Source: Microterricola viridarii
GTDB taxonomy: Bacteria > Actinomycetota > Actinomycetes > Actinomycetales > Microbacteriaceae
Direction of reading: 5' to 3'
DNA: 64,000 bases
NCBI RefSeq assembly: GCF_900104895.1
Contig: NZ_LT629742.1
Coordinates: forward strand, 1,550,001 to 1,614,000
In this document: piece by piece, positions 7,695 to 16,146 of the stretch
Position numbering within the stretch: the stretch's first letter is position 1
Layout: each line of letters starts with the position of its first letter
Made by a program: the position numbers and the translations under genes
The notes under the pieces: generated by a model
Databases searched by the model: none
The model's input: the letters and a program-made list of their open reading frames with translations, nothing else
Told to the model about the DNA's origin: nothing

Positions 7695-8387
7695 TTAGAC
7701 GAAGAGGTTCGCCCGGGCGAGGTCTTCGGCGAAGTCCACCTCGACCGCGTACAGGTCGGAGATGTCGACCGGCTCGACCAGCAGGCCGAACTTCTCGATC
7801 GCCACCTCGAGCCCGCGCTCGAAGTAGTCCTGGTCGCCGACCTTGACCAGCTCGCGCTGGAAGGTGGCCTTGTCGGCCGCGGAGATGTAGTTGATGCCGA
7901 CGGCCTCGCCGAGGCCGCCCTTGACGGTCTTCGAGAGCTCCTTGATGTAGCCCTCTGCGCTGGTCGTGTACTTGACCTCCTCGTCGGACACCTTGGAGGT
8001 GTTGACGGTGACGAAGCTCTGGTCGCGGGCGATCATGGCCGCGGCGCGGTCGAGGATGCGCGGGTCGAAGACGACGTCGCCGTTCATCCAGAGCACGCCG
8101 CCCGGCTGCGAGGCCTGCAGGGCGCGCAACAGGCTCTTGGAGGTGTTGGTCTGGTCATACTCTTCGTTGTAGACGAAGGACGCCTGGGGGAAGGCCTCAA
8201 TGATGTGCTCGAGCTTGTAGCCGACGACGATGGTGACCTTGGCGTTGTTGCCGAAGGCGTGCTCGATGTTGTCGAACTGCTGGCGCATGATGGTGCGGCC
8301 GTCGCTGAGCTCGGTGAGGGGCTTGGGCAGCGAGCGGCCAAGGCGGCTTCCCATGCCTGCGGCAAGAATTACGACCTGTGTGGTCAT
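7695..8387 (-). CDS. Sugar/alcohol-phosphate nucleotidyltransferase (LicC-like NTP transferase)
   Basis: A 230-aa enzyme of the NTP-transferase fold that activates a phosphorylated alcohol or sugar with CTP (or another NTP). The N-terminus is VVILAAGMGSRLG-x5-PKPL, the nucleotide-binding loop. Later NTSKSLLRAL and MNGDVVFDP carry the acceptor and metal-binding positions seen in LicC/phosphocholine and inositol-phosphate cytidylyltransferases. ATG 8387 is chosen because TTGAGGAG lies just upstream and the family motif follows at once; the frame upstream adds 12 unrelated residues. It is a candidate to make the CDP-alcohol used by the CDP-alcohol phosphotransferase (931) or the CDP-glycerol-type polymerase (2672). 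The actual substrate is not known. Confidence 0.82.
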   Translation of the reverse strand: MTTQVVILAAGMGSRLGRSLPKPLTELSDGRTIMRQQFDNIEHAFGNNAKVTIVVGYKLEHIIEAFPQASFVYNEEYDQTNTSKSLLRALQASQPGGVLWMNGDVVFDPRILDRAAAMIARDQSFVTVNTSKVSDEEVKYTTSAEGYIKELSKTVKGGLGEAVGINYISAADKATFQRELVKVGDQDYFERGLEVAIEKFGLLVEPVDISDLYAVEVDFAEDLARANLFV

Positions 8388-8664
8388 GTTGGGCTCCTCA
8401 AAGAAAAATCCGGCGAAATTCACCGAGCATGCGTGCCTGCGAGTCGAGCTCGCGCACTGTTCACCTCGGGTTCGCCCGTACGTTTACGTCAAGACACGCC
8501 ATTATGCCTTCCGGAATTCTACCGTGACACCCTCTCGGGGGATGCCGAGAGGCGTGGAAAGTATCCACTTCGTTATGTGCCGCTCGGGACTTTCACAGGC
8601 TTGAATCCCCGGCATGTCGCTCGGCGGCACCGCTTGGAGGCGACGACTTTGGTAGCTTTGCTGA
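8388..8664. other. Divergent intergenic region, 277 bp
   Basis: This separates the minus-strand nucleotidyltransferase from the plus-strand ABC gene. It is less GC-rich than its surroundings. A CATAAT box on the minus strand (near 8500-8505) could serve the nucleotidyltransferase, and TAGCTT (8653-8658) serves the ABC gene. No RNA gene or repeat is recognised. Confidence 0.5.
8653..8658 (+). promoter_or_regulatory. Candidate -10 box, leaderless type, for the histone-tailed ABC gene
   Basis: TAGCTT ends 6 nt before GTG 8665, which fixes the start of the long Ala/Lys-rich N-terminus. Confidence 0.45.
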
Positions 8665-10374
8665 GTGACTTCTCTGCAGCACGACGCCACTGACTCCACC
8701 CCCATCGAACCGGCCCAGGGGGCATCCGCGCCGAAGGCGCGCGCTCCGCGAACCCCGACGGCCGCGAAGCCCGCCAGCAAGACCGCTGCCACCCAGGTGG
8801 ACACCGCGAAGGCCACGCCGGCCAAGGCCCCCGCTGCGACGAAGACGACCGCGGCCGCGAAGCCTGCCGCCAAGACCGCGCCGGCCAAGACCACTGCCGC
8901 CAAGACGGCTGCGGCCAAGACGGCTGCGGCCAAGACGACCGCCGCGAAGACGACCGCTGCGAAGACGACGGCGGCCAAGAGCACGGCGGCCAAGTCGAGC
9001 GCAGCCGCGAAGAAGAGCGGCGCCGCCACGACCGCGAGCACGACGAAGAAGGCGACGGCGGCCAAGGCCGGCGCCAGCGCGACCGCCGCGAAAAGCTCCG
9101 CCGCCTCGAAGGGGGCAGCGAAGTCCGCCGCGGTGAAGGCGACGACGGCCAAGACGAGTGCCGCTCGGGCAAGCGCCGTGAAGGCCGCGGCCCAGGCGGC
9201 ACTGGCCGAGCAGGCGCTGGCCGAGCAGGCGCTGGCCGAGCAGGCGCACCCGCAGCCGGCCTCCGCCGCCGAAATCGTGGACGACGGCCACCCCACCATC
9301 GCCCAGACGGCCAAGCTGTCCGCGACGGCGAGCGCGGTCGAGGTGCCCGCAGTCGCGATCCCCGCACCAGAGTCACCCGCAGCTGACACTCCCGCCGCTG
9401 CGCCCGCCACCGCTGACGCGCCCGCCACCGCTGACGCTGCGCCTGCCGCAGCTGACGCGCCCGCCCTCGAAGTCCCGGCCGTCGTCGCAGAGGTCGCCGT
9501 CGTTGCCGTGGCCGCCGAGCGCGCGGAGGAGCCCGACGCGCGCAAGCCCGCCCCGGCCGCGAAGAAGAAGAAGGGCGCTAGGCGCCCGGCGGCCATCGCC
9601 CCGGCATCCGACGCCCCCGTCGTGCTGCAGATCAACGCGCTGAGCAAGCAGTTCGGCGAGATGCGGGCCGTCGACAACATCGAGCTCGCCGTGCGCACCG
9701 GCTCCTTCTTCGGAATCGTCGGGCCGAACGGCGCAGGCAAGACCACGACGCTCTCCATGGTCACCGGATTGCTGCGCCCGGATTCCGGCAGCATCCAGGT
9801 GAACGGCATCGACGTCTGGGCCAACCCCGCCGCCGCGAAGCGCGCGATCGGCGTTCTGCCCGACCGGTTGCGTCTCTTCGACCGGCTCACCGGTGCCCAA
9901 CTGCTCTACTACTCGGGAATCCTGCGCGGGCTCGACAACGCCTCGGTGCGGGAGCGCTCCGCAGACCTGGCGGCGGCCTTCGGCCTCGAGGACGCCCTGA
10001 ACCGCCTCGTCGCCGACTACTCGGCCGGCATGACGAAGAAGATCGCGCTGGCCTGCGCCATGATCCACTCGCCGCGCCTGCTCGTTCTCGACGAGCCGTT
10101 CGAGGCCGTCGACCCCGTCTCCGCCGCGAACCTCACCGAGATCCTGCAGAAGTACGTGGCGGCGGGCGGCACCGTCGTGCTCTCCAGCCACGGCATGGAC
10201 CTCATCGAGCGCGTCTGCGACAGCGTCGCGATCATCGTGCACGGAGAGGTGCTGGCATCCGGAACACTCGACGAGGTGCGGGGGAAGGCGACGCTCGAGG
10301 AGCGCTTCGTCGAGCTCGCCGGCGGACGCAAGGCAGCGGAGGGGATGGAATGGTTGCACAGTTTCTCGGACTAA
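8665..10374 (+). CDS. ABC transporter ATPase with long Ala/Lys-rich histone H1-like N-terminal tail
   Basis: A 569-aa fusion-like protein. Residues 1 to about 315 are low-complexity Ala/Lys/Thr sequence (AAKTTAAK-type repeats, then three copies of ALAEQ from a 15-nt repeat near 9199-9243, then an Ala/Pro/Asp-rich linker), like the tails of histone H1-like proteins. Residues from about 320 form a complete ABC domain: Walker A GPNGAGKTT (about 352-360), a degenerate signature YSAGM, Walker B LLVLDEP and H-loop SHG. The start GTG 8665 has TAGCTT 6 nt upstream. The 3' end overlaps the membrane partner at 10350 by 25 nt, so together they form a transporter. What the basic tail binds (DNA, wall polymer or membrane lipid) is unknown. 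Confidence 0.9.
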   Translation: MTSLQHDATDSTPIEPAQGASAPKARAPRTPTAAKPASKTAATQVDTAKATPAKAPAATKTTAAAKPAAKTAPAKTTAAKTAAAKTAAAKTTAAKTTAAKTTAAKSTAAKSSAAAKKSGAATTASTTKKATAAKAGASATAAKSSAASKGAAKSAAVKATTAKTSAARASAVKAAAQAALAEQALAEQALAEQAHPQPASAAEIVDDGHPTIAQTAKLSATASAVEVPAVAIPAPESPAADTPAAAPATADAPATADAAPAAADAPALEVPAVVAEVAVVAVAAERAEEPDARKPAPAAKKKKGARRPAAIAPASDAPVVLQINALSKQFGEMRAVDNIELAVRTGSFFGIVGPNGAGKTTTLSMVTGLLRPDSGSIQVNGIDVWANPAAAKRAIGVLPDRLRLFDRLTGAQLLYYSGILRGLDNASVRERSADLAAAFGLEDALNRLVADYSAGMTKKIALACAMIHSPRLLVLDEPFEAVDPVSAANLTEILQKYVAAGGTVVLSSHGMDLIERVCDSVAIIVHGEVLASGTLDEVRGKATLEERFVELAGGRKAAEGMEWLHSFSD

Positions 10375-11924
10375 AGCTCCGACTGCTGGGCAACCTGTTC
10401 CGGCGTAGCCCCTGGCAGCTCGTGGGCATGATCATCGGGCTGGTCTACGGACTCGGCCTCGCCGTGTTCCTCTCTGCCGCCCTCATCGCCCTGCGCTTCG
10501 CGCCGTCGACCGAGCCGATCCGCGACATCATCGTGCTCGGCGGCTCGCTCATCGTGCTCGGCTTCCTCGTCATCCCGCTGATCTTCGGCGTCGACGACAC
10601 CATGGACCCGCGCTCCTTCGCGCTGTTCGGGATGCCGAACCGCTCGCTCTCGCTCGGGCTCGCGCTCAGCGCCCTCATCGGCGTGCCGGCGCTCAGCCTG
10701 GCGATCGTGCTCGTCGGGTACATCGTCACGTGGACCCGCGGCTTCGGCGAGACGCTGCTGGCCCTCATCGCCGCCGTGCTCGCCCTGGCCACCTGCGTGC
10801 TGCTGGCACGGGTCACCACCTCGATCGCCTCCTTCCTGCTCGCGACCCGCCGCTCCCGCGAGTTCACCGGCGTGATCGGGCTGTTCGCCATCGTGATGAT
10901 CTCCCCGGTCGCCATCCTGCTGGGCAACGTCGACTGGGCCGAGGACGGCTCCGCCGTGTTCTCCGCGCTCGCGGACGCCCTCAGCTGGACGCCGCTCGGC
11001 GCCGTCTGGGCGATCCCGGGCGATGCTGCCAACGGTGAGTGGGGGCAGGCGCTGCTCAAACTGCTCATCGCCGGTGCCACGCTCTGGCTGCTCTGGCTGG
11101 CCTGGCAGGCTCTCGTCGCCAAGATGCTCGTCACCCCCAGTCGCGAGGCGCCGAGCAAGGCGTACCACGGCATCGGCTGGTTCGACCGGCTGCCGCACAC
11201 GCCGAGCGGGGCGATCGCCGCCCGCAGCATCACGTACTGGACGCGGGACGCCCGCTACTGGGTGTCGCTGTTGATGATCCCCGTGCTCCCCGTCATCCTG
11301 ATCCTCTCGCTCAGCGTCGGCGGCGTGGGCGACGGGTATCTGGCACTGCTGCCCGTCCCGGTGATGAGCCTCTTCCTCGGCTGGACCATCCACAACGATG
11401 TCGCCTACGACAGCACGGCCATCTGGCTGCACGTCACCTCCGGCACCAAGGGGCTCGCCGACCGGCTCGGCCGGCTGGTGCCCGCCCTGGTGCTGGGCAT
11501 CATCGTGATCGGCCTCGGCACCGGTGTCAGCATGATGCTGCACAAGGACTGGTCCGTGATGCCATCGCTGCTCGGCGTCAGCACCTGCCTGTTCCTCGGC
11601 GGCCTCGGCTTCGGCAGCTACACCTCGGCCCGCTTCCCCTACCCGGTCACCAAGCCGGGCGACAGCCCCTTCGCCGCGCCGCAGTCCTCGGGCAGCGCGG
11701 CGGCGCTGGTGCAGTCACTCACCCTGTTCGGCACGCTGCTGCTCGCGGCGCCCGCCGTCGCGTTCGCGGTTCTCGGCCTCACCGACAACCCGGAGTGGCA
11801 CGTCGCCTCGCTCATCGCCGGATGCGGCATCGGCGTCGTTGCGCTGATCGTCGGCGTCGCGGCGGGGGCGCGCACCTTCGACCGGCGCGGGCCGGAACTG
11901 TTGGCCGCCGCGCTGCGCGCCTAG
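10350..11924 (+). CDS. Multi-pass membrane protein, permease partner of the histone-tailed ABC ATPase
   Basis: A 524-aa protein with about 12 hydrophobic segments, arranged as two halves around a polar middle region (about residues 260-295). The start ATG 10350 lies inside the ATPase gene (25-nt overlap) with GGAGGGG just upstream, so the two are translationally coupled. It matches the actinobacterial pattern of large ABC-2-like permeases paired with an ATPase but has no motif that reveals the substrate. Some family members are exporters; direction and cargo are not known here. Confidence 0.8.
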   Translation: MVAQFLGLKLRLLGNLFRRSPWQLVGMIIGLVYGLGLAVFLSAALIALRFAPSTEPIRDIIVLGGSLIVLGFLVIPLIFGVDDTMDPRSFALFGMPNRSLSLGLALSALIGVPALSLAIVLVGYIVTWTRGFGETLLALIAAVLALATCVLLARVTTSIASFLLATRRSREFTGVIGLFAIVMISPVAILLGNVDWAEDGSAVFSALADALSWTPLGAVWAIPGDAANGEWGQALLKLLIAGATLWLLWLAWQALVAKMLVTPSREAPSKAYHGIGWFDRLPHTPSGAIAARSITYWTRDARYWVSLLMIPVLPVILILSLSVGGVGDGYLALLPVPVMSLFLGWTIHNDVAYDSTAIWLHVTSGTKGLADRLGRLVPALVLGIIVIGLGTGVSMMLHKDWSVMPSLLGVSTCLFLGGLGFGSYTSARFPYPVTKPGDSPFAAPQSSGSAAALVQSLTLFGTLLLAAPAVAFAVLGLTDNPEWHVASLIAGCGIGVVALIVGVAAGARTFDRRGPELLAAALRA

Positions 11925-11930
11925 CGGCGG

Positions 11931-11936
11931 TATTCT
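11931..11936 (+). promoter_or_regulatory. Candidate -10 box, leaderless type, for the DUF3039 gene
   Basis: TATTCT ends 6 nt before ATG 11943, in the 18-nt gap after the permease stop. Confidence 0.45.
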
Positions 11937-11942
11937 GGAACC

Positions 11943-12230
11943 ATGTCTGAACTCTTTCGCGCCAGCATCGCCGACCCGGGAATGCCCGGCGGCGGAACGT
12001 CCACCCTCGACCGAGAGCTCGAAGAGCTGCTCAACCAGGAGTCGATCGAGCCCGGCGACCACGAGCGCTTCTCGCACTACGTGAAGAAGGAGAAGATCCT
12101 GCAGTCGGCGCTGACCGGCAAGCCCGTCCGGGCGCTCTGCGGCAAGAAGTGGACCCCGGGCCGCGACCCGGAGAAGTTCCCCGTCTGCCCGAGCTGCAAA
12201 GAGATCTACGAGAAGATGAAGTCCGAATAG
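11943..12230 (+). CDS. DUF3039 family protein, small actinobacterial zinc-ribbon-like protein
   Basis: A 95-aa protein matching the DUF3039 family as I know it from actinobacteria: LDRELEELLNQE, then DHERFSHYVKKEKILQSALTGKPVRALCGK, and FPVCPSCKEIYE near the end. Cys in ALCGK together with the CPSC pair could form a metal site. The function is unknown; the family is conserved and usually single-copy. The start is ATG 11943 with TATTCT 6 nt upstream (leaderless). It is convergent with pncB across a hairpin-rich gap. Confidence 0.9.
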   Translation: MSELFRASIADPGMPGGGTSTLDRELEELLNQESIEPGDHERFSHYVKKEKILQSALTGKPVRALCGKKWTPGRDPEKFPVCPSCKEIYEKMKSE

Positions 12231-12520
12231 GTCACGCGCTTCCTCGCACTGCGCCACTTCGTCGGCATCCGCACCACCTGATGTGGCTCGGATGCCGACC
12301 AACTGGCGCACGGCGCGGGCGCCGACCGGCTGGCTGCCCCCGCCCGGCTCACCGCGGCCACGCCGTGGCGCCCTGGGGGGTCCTGGCGCGGAATGGAGCG
12401 CGCTGCGCCACTTCGTCGGCCTGCGCGCCAGAGGATGCGGCGCGGAGGCCGACCAAGTGGCGCAGGGCGCGGGCGCCGCGGGGTGGCGCCCGCGGGGCGG
12501 GGCGCGCGGCCCAGGGGGGC
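12231..12520. repeat. Two REP-like hairpin elements in a convergent intergenic region
   Basis: Hairpin 1 has arms at 12251-12271 and 12289-12309 (19 of 21 positions pair). Hairpin 2 has arms at 12404-12422 and 12446-12464 (18 of 19 pair). Both arms begin with the shared core GCGCCACTTCGTCGGC, and both elements are followed by the same GC-rich flank GGCGCGGGCGCCG. They sit tail-to-tail between the DUF3039 gene and pncB, where they could act as a bidirectional terminator. No gene is seen in the gap. Confidence 0.8.
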
Positions 12521-13840
12521 CTAGCGGAAGACGGTGGGGATGACGGGGTCGCCCTGCCCGAGGCGGAATGCCTGGATCGGCAGCTCCTGCATCACGGCGG
12601 CGCGGTGCTCGCGGGCCAGCAGCGTGCCCGCGTGGCCGAGGTAGCGCTCCTCCGGAACGCCGTTGTGCACGAGCTGCACCAGCAGCTCGCGCTGGTTCTC
12701 GCCCGGCGCACCGGCCGGGGTGTCGACGCCGCTGCCCTGCACGTCGACGATCTCCTCGCGCGCGGTGCGGGTGGCATCCAGCCGCCGGAAGGCGCGCTTG
12801 CGGCCACCGACGCTCACCTTCTGGGCGCTGGCCTTGGCCACCGGGATCCAGTCCTCGCCCTGGTCGCCCTTGTGCGCGACGAGCTTGTAGACCATGCCGG
12901 CCGCCGGCGCGCCCGAGCCGGTGACGACCGAGGTGCCGACGCCGTAACCGTCGACGGGGGAGCCGGAGAGGCCCGCGATGGTGTGCTCGTCGAGGTCGCT
13001 GGTGACGGTGATGCGCGTGTTGACGGCGCCGAGGCTGTCCAGCTGCTCGCGCACGGCGGCCACCACCGTCGGCAGGTCGCCCGAGTCGATGCGCACGGCG
13101 CCGAGCCCGGTGCCGGCGACGGCGACGGCCAGCTCCACGCCCGCGTGGATGTCGTAGGTGTCCACCAGGAGGGTGGTCCCGGGACCGAATGCCGCCACCT
13201 GGGCGCGGAAGGCGTCCTCCTCGCTGTCGTGCAGCAGGGTGAAGGAGTGCGCGGCGGTGCCCATCGTCGGCAGGCCCCAGCGGCGGCCGGCCTCCAGGTT
13301 GCTGGTCGCGTCGAAGCCGGCGATGTAGGCGGCGCGGGCCGCCGCGACGGCGGACTGCTCGCCGGTGCGGCGCGAGCCCATCTCGGCGATCGGGCGGCCG
13401 AGGGCGACGGAGACCATGCGGGCGGCGGCGCTGGCCACCGAGGTGTCGTAGTTCAGCACGCTGAGGATCAGCGTCTCGAGGATGACGCCCTCGGCGAAGC
13501 TCGACTCCACGGTCAGCAGGGGAGAGCCGGGGAAGTACACCTCGCCCTCCCGGTAGCCCCAGATCTCGCCGCTGAAGCGGTAGTCGGCGAGCCAATCCAG
13601 GGTGCCCTGGCGCACCACGTTGTTGTCGCGGAGCCAGTCGAGCTCGGCATCCTCGAAGCGGAATGCCTGGATCAGCTCCAGCAGGCGGCCGGTGCCGGCG
13701 ACGATGCCGTAGCGGCGCCCGTTCGGCAGCCGGCGGGCGAACGCCTCGAACAGGCAGGCCCTGTCGGCGGTTCCGCTCTGCATGGCCGCATCGACCATGG
13801 TGAGTTCGTAGCGGTCAGTCAGGAGTGCGGAGCTGGTCAC
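12521..13840 (-). CDS. pncB: Nicotinate phosphoribosyltransferase
   Basis: A 439-aa enzyme that converts nicotinate and PRPP to nicotinate mononucleotide, the NAD salvage entry step. The N-terminus [15 protein letters not shown] is a family hallmark. [11 protein letters not shown], the [10 protein letters not shown] region, [10 protein letters not shown] and RIDSGDL carry the phosphoribosyl- and substrate-binding residues, and VYKLVAHKG follows. The length is normal for the actinobacterial enzyme. The start GTG 13840 has TAGGCT 7 nt upstream on the minus strand (leaderless). It is divergent from murI with only 28 nt between start codons. Confidence 0.95.
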   Translation of the reverse strand: MTSSALLTDRYELTMVDAAMQSGTADRACLFEAFARRLPNGRRYGIVAGTGRLLELIQAFRFEDAELDWLRDNNVVRQGTLDWLADYRFSGEIWGYREGEVYFPGSPLLTVESSFAEGVILETLILSVLNYDTSVASAAARMVSVALGRPIAEMGSRRTGEQSAVAAARAAYIAGFDATSNLEAGRRWGLPTMGTAAHSFTLLHDSEEDAFRAQVAAFGPGTTLLVDTYDIHAGVELAVAVAGTGLGAVRIDSGDLPTVVAAVREQLDSLGAVNTRITVTSDLDEHTIAGLSGSPVDGYGVGTSVVTGSGAPAAGMVYKLVAHKGDQGEDWIPVAKASAQKVSVGGRKRAFRRLDATRTAREEIVDVQGSGVDTPAGAPGENQRELLVQLVHNGVPEERYLGHAGTLLAREHRAAVMQELPIQAFRLGQGDPVIPTVFR

Positions 13841-13847
13841 GCAGGCC

Positions 13848-13860
13848 AGCCTAGTAGGGT
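13848..13860. promoter_or_regulatory. Back-to-back -10 boxes of pncB and murI
   Basis: Minus-strand TAGGCT (13848-13853) is 7 nt from the pncB GTG. Plus-strand TAGGGT (13855-13860) is 8 nt from the murI GTG at 13869. The boxes are one base apart, so the two polymerases cannot bind at the same time. Confidence 0.5.
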
Positions 13861-13868
13861 TGATTGAC

Positions 13869-14693
13869 GTGACTGATGCACCGATTGGGATCTTCGACTC
13901 CGGCGTTGGCGGTTTGACCGTCGCCCGGGCCGTGAAGGATCAACTGCCGAACGAGTCGATTCTCTACATCGGTGACCTCGCCCACTCGCCGTACGGCCCG
14001 AAGAAGATCGCCGCCGTGCGCGGCTACGCCCTCGAGGTGCTCGACGATCTGGTCGACCAGGGCGTGAAGATGCTCGTCATCGCCTGCAACACCGCCTCCT
14101 CCGCGATGCTCCGCGACGCCAGGGAGCGCTACAGCGTGCCCGTGATCGAGGTGATCCAGCCGGCCGTGCGCCGCGCCGTCGTCAGCACCCGCAACAACCG
14201 GGTCGGCGTCATCGGCACGGCGGGGACCATCGCGTCCCGCGCCTACAACGACGCCTTCGCCGCGGCACCCACCCTCGAGCTGTTCAGCCAGGCCTGCCCG
14301 CGCTTCGTGGAGTTCGTGGAGTCCGGCGTGACCACCGGCGCCGAGGTGCTCGCGACGGCGGAGGAGTACCTCGCCCCGTTGAAGGCGGCGGATGTCGACA
14401 CCCTCGTGCTCGGCTGCACCCACTACCCGTTCCTCAAGGGCGCCATCAGCTATGTGATGGGCGAGGACGTCACGCTCGTCTCCAGCGACACCGAGACCGC
14501 CAAAGACGTCTACCGCACCCTCGTCGGCCAGGGCCTCGAGCGCACGGCCCCCGGCGCCCCCAGCTACCGCTACGAGGCGACAGGCGAGAGCACCAGCGCC
14601 TTCCTCGACCTCGCCCACCGCCTCATCGGGCCCGACATCTCGACCGTCGAGCTCACCAGCGTTCCCCCCGCCACCAGCGCGAAAACCCACTAG
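13869..14693 (+). CDS. murI: Glutamate racemase
   Basis: A 274-aa cofactor-independent racemase making D-glutamate for peptidoglycan. [14 protein letters not shown] at the N-terminus, the first catalytic cysteine in IACNTAS (Cys73) and the second in VLGCTHYPF are all present, so it should be active. GTG 13869 is preferred over TTG 13860 because TAGGGT at 13855-13860 then lies 8 nt upstream. It is followed after 8 nt by rph and then rdgB, a common actinobacterial order. Confidence 0.96.
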   Translation: MTDAPIGIFDSGVGGLTVARAVKDQLPNESILYIGDLAHSPYGPKKIAAVRGYALEVLDDLVDQGVKMLVIACNTASSAMLRDARERYSVPVIEVIQPAVRRAVVSTRNNRVGVIGTAGTIASRAYNDAFAAAPTLELFSQACPRFVEFVESGVTTGAEVLATAEEYLAPLKAADVDTLVLGCTHYPFLKGAISYVMGEDVTLVSSDTETAKDVYRTLVGQGLERTAPGAPSYRYEATGESTSAFLDLAHRLIGPDISTVELTSVPPATSAKTH

Positions 14694-14701
14694 GAGACAC
14701 C

Positions 14702-15472
14702 GTGACCACTCTGAACAGCTCCGACCTCGTCCGCGTCGACGGCCGATCCGTCAGCGACCTGCGCCCCGTCACGATCGAGCGCGGCTGGAGCGATCAGGCC
14801 GAGGGCAGCGCGCTGATCTCGTTCGGCCGCACCAAGGTTCTCTGCACCGCCTCGTTCACCAACGGCGTGCCCCGCTGGATGGCCGGCAAGGGCAAGGGCT
14901 GGGTCACCGCCGAGTACTCGATGCTGCCGCGCAGCACGAACTCGCGCATGGACCGCGAGTCGGTCAAGGGCAAGATCGGCGGCCGCACCCACGAGATCAG
15001 CCGGCTGATCGGCCGGAGCCTCCGCGCCGTCGTCGACATGAAGGCCCTCGGCGAGAACACCATCGTCATCGACTGCGACGTGCTGCAGGCCGACGGCGGC
15101 ACCCGCACCGCCGCGATCACCGGCGCCTACGTCGCCCTCGCCGACGCCCTCGAGTGGGGCCGCGGCAAGAAGTTCCTCGCCCAGAAGGCGCAGCCGCTCA
15201 TCGACAGCGTCGCCGCCGTCTCCGTCGGCATCATTGACGGCGAGCCCATGCTCGATCTGGCATACACCGAGGACGTCCGCGCGGAGACCGACATGAACGT
15301 CGTCGTCACGGGCCGCGGGCTCTTCGTCGAGGTGCAGGGAACGGCCGAGGCCGCCCCCTTCGACCGCCGCGAGCTGGACGCGCTGCTCGACCTCGCCGTC
15401 GGCGGCGCCGCGACGCTCACCGCGCTGCAGACCGCCGCGCTGGCGACCTCGCTCGAGGCCGCGCGCGCATGA
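14702..15472 (+). CDS. rph: Ribonuclease PH
   Basis: A 256-aa phosphorolytic 3'-5' exoribonuclease that trims tRNA 3' ends. [19 protein letters not shown] opens the protein. The central [13 protein letters not shown] and [22 protein letters not shown] are characteristic RNase PH motifs. The start GTG 14702 is preceded by AGGAGA. The stop overlaps the rdgB start (ATGA), so the two are coupled. No anomalies. Confidence 0.96.
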   Translation: MTTLNSSDLVRVDGRSVSDLRPVTIERGWSDQAEGSALISFGRTKVLCTASFTNGVPRWMAGKGKGWVTAEYSMLPRSTNSRMDRESVKGKIGGRTHEISRLIGRSLRAVVDMKALGENTIVIDCDVLQADGGTRTAAITGAYVALADALEWGRGKKFLAQKAQPLIDSVAAVSVGIIDGEPMLDLAYTEDVRAETDMNVVVTGRGLFVEVQGTAEAAPFDRRELDALLDLAVGGAATLTALQTAALATSLEAARA

Positions 15473-16095
15473 GCATCGAGTTCGTGCTCGCCACGCACAA
15501 CCAGCACAAGGTGGAGGAGTTCCAGCGGATCCTCGCCGAGGTGTTGCCGGATGCCGTCGTGCACGCCTACGACGGGCCGGAGCCCGTCGAGGACGGCACC
15601 ACCTTCGCCGCGAACGCGCTCATCAAGGCGCGGACGGCGGCCAGCCACACCGGCCTGATCGCCCTCGCCGACGACTCCGGCATCAGCGTCGACGTGATGG
15701 GCGGCGCGCCGGGCATCTTCTCCGCCCGCTGGGCGGGTGGGCACGGCGACAGCCTCGCCAACACGCAGCTGCTGCTGGACCAGCTGTCCGACATGCGCGC
15801 GCCGAACCGCGCCGCAGCCTTCCACTGCGCCATCGCACTCGTCATCCCCGGGAACGAGGACGGCGCCGGGGCGTTCGAGCATGTGGCATCCGGCGTCTGG
15901 CCGGGCACCCTGGCCACCGAGGTGTCCGGCGCGCACGGCTTCGGCTACGACCCGATCTTCATCCCGGAGGGCTCGGAGCTGACGGCCGCCGAGCTCGCGC
16001 CGGAGGTCAAGAACGCCACCAGCCACCGGGCCAGGGCGGTCGCCGCGCTGATCCCCGTGCTGCTGCAAGCTATTGAGAATGGCACTCATTCCTAA
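15469..16095 (+). CDS. rdgB: XTP/dITP diphosphatase (RdgB/HAM1)
   Basis: A 208-aa house-cleaning nucleotidase that hydrolyses dITP and XTP to the monophosphates. The N-terminal [14 protein letters not shown], then [14 protein letters not shown] and [10 protein letters not shown] carry the substrate- and metal-binding residues, and FGYDPIF is the family's C-terminal signature. It starts at ATG 15469 within the rph stop (ATGA overlap). It is the last gene of murI-rph-rdgB. Confidence 0.96.
   Translation: MSIEFVLATHNQHKVEEFQRILAEVLPDAVVHAYDGPEPVEDGTTFAANALIKARTAASHTGLIALADDSGISVDVMGGAPGIFSARWAGGHGDSLANTQLLLDQLSDMRAPNRAAAFHCAIALVIPGNEDGAGAFEHVASGVWPGTLATEVSGAHGFGYDPIFIPEGSELTAAELAPEVKNATSHRARAVAALIPVLLQAIENGTHS
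16074..16092. promoter_or_regulatory. Possible metalloregulator (Zur-like) operator
   Basis: An inverted repeat GAATG-5nt-CATTC lies in the end of rdgB, about 55 bp upstream of the cation-efflux gene. Its position and AT-rich centre suggest a metal-sensor site, but the match to a Zur consensus is weak. Confidence 0.2.
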
Positions 16096-16133
16096 CTAGG
16101 CATACGCGCTGGCGTGGCGCTCGCGCGCCCGCC

Positions 16134-16139
16134 TAGCGT
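16134..16139 (+). promoter_or_regulatory. Candidate -10 box, leaderless type, for the cation-efflux gene
   Basis: TAGCGT ends 7 nt before ATG 16147 and decides this start over the longer upstream frame. Confidence 0.45.
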
Positions 16140-16146
16140 GGAGCAC

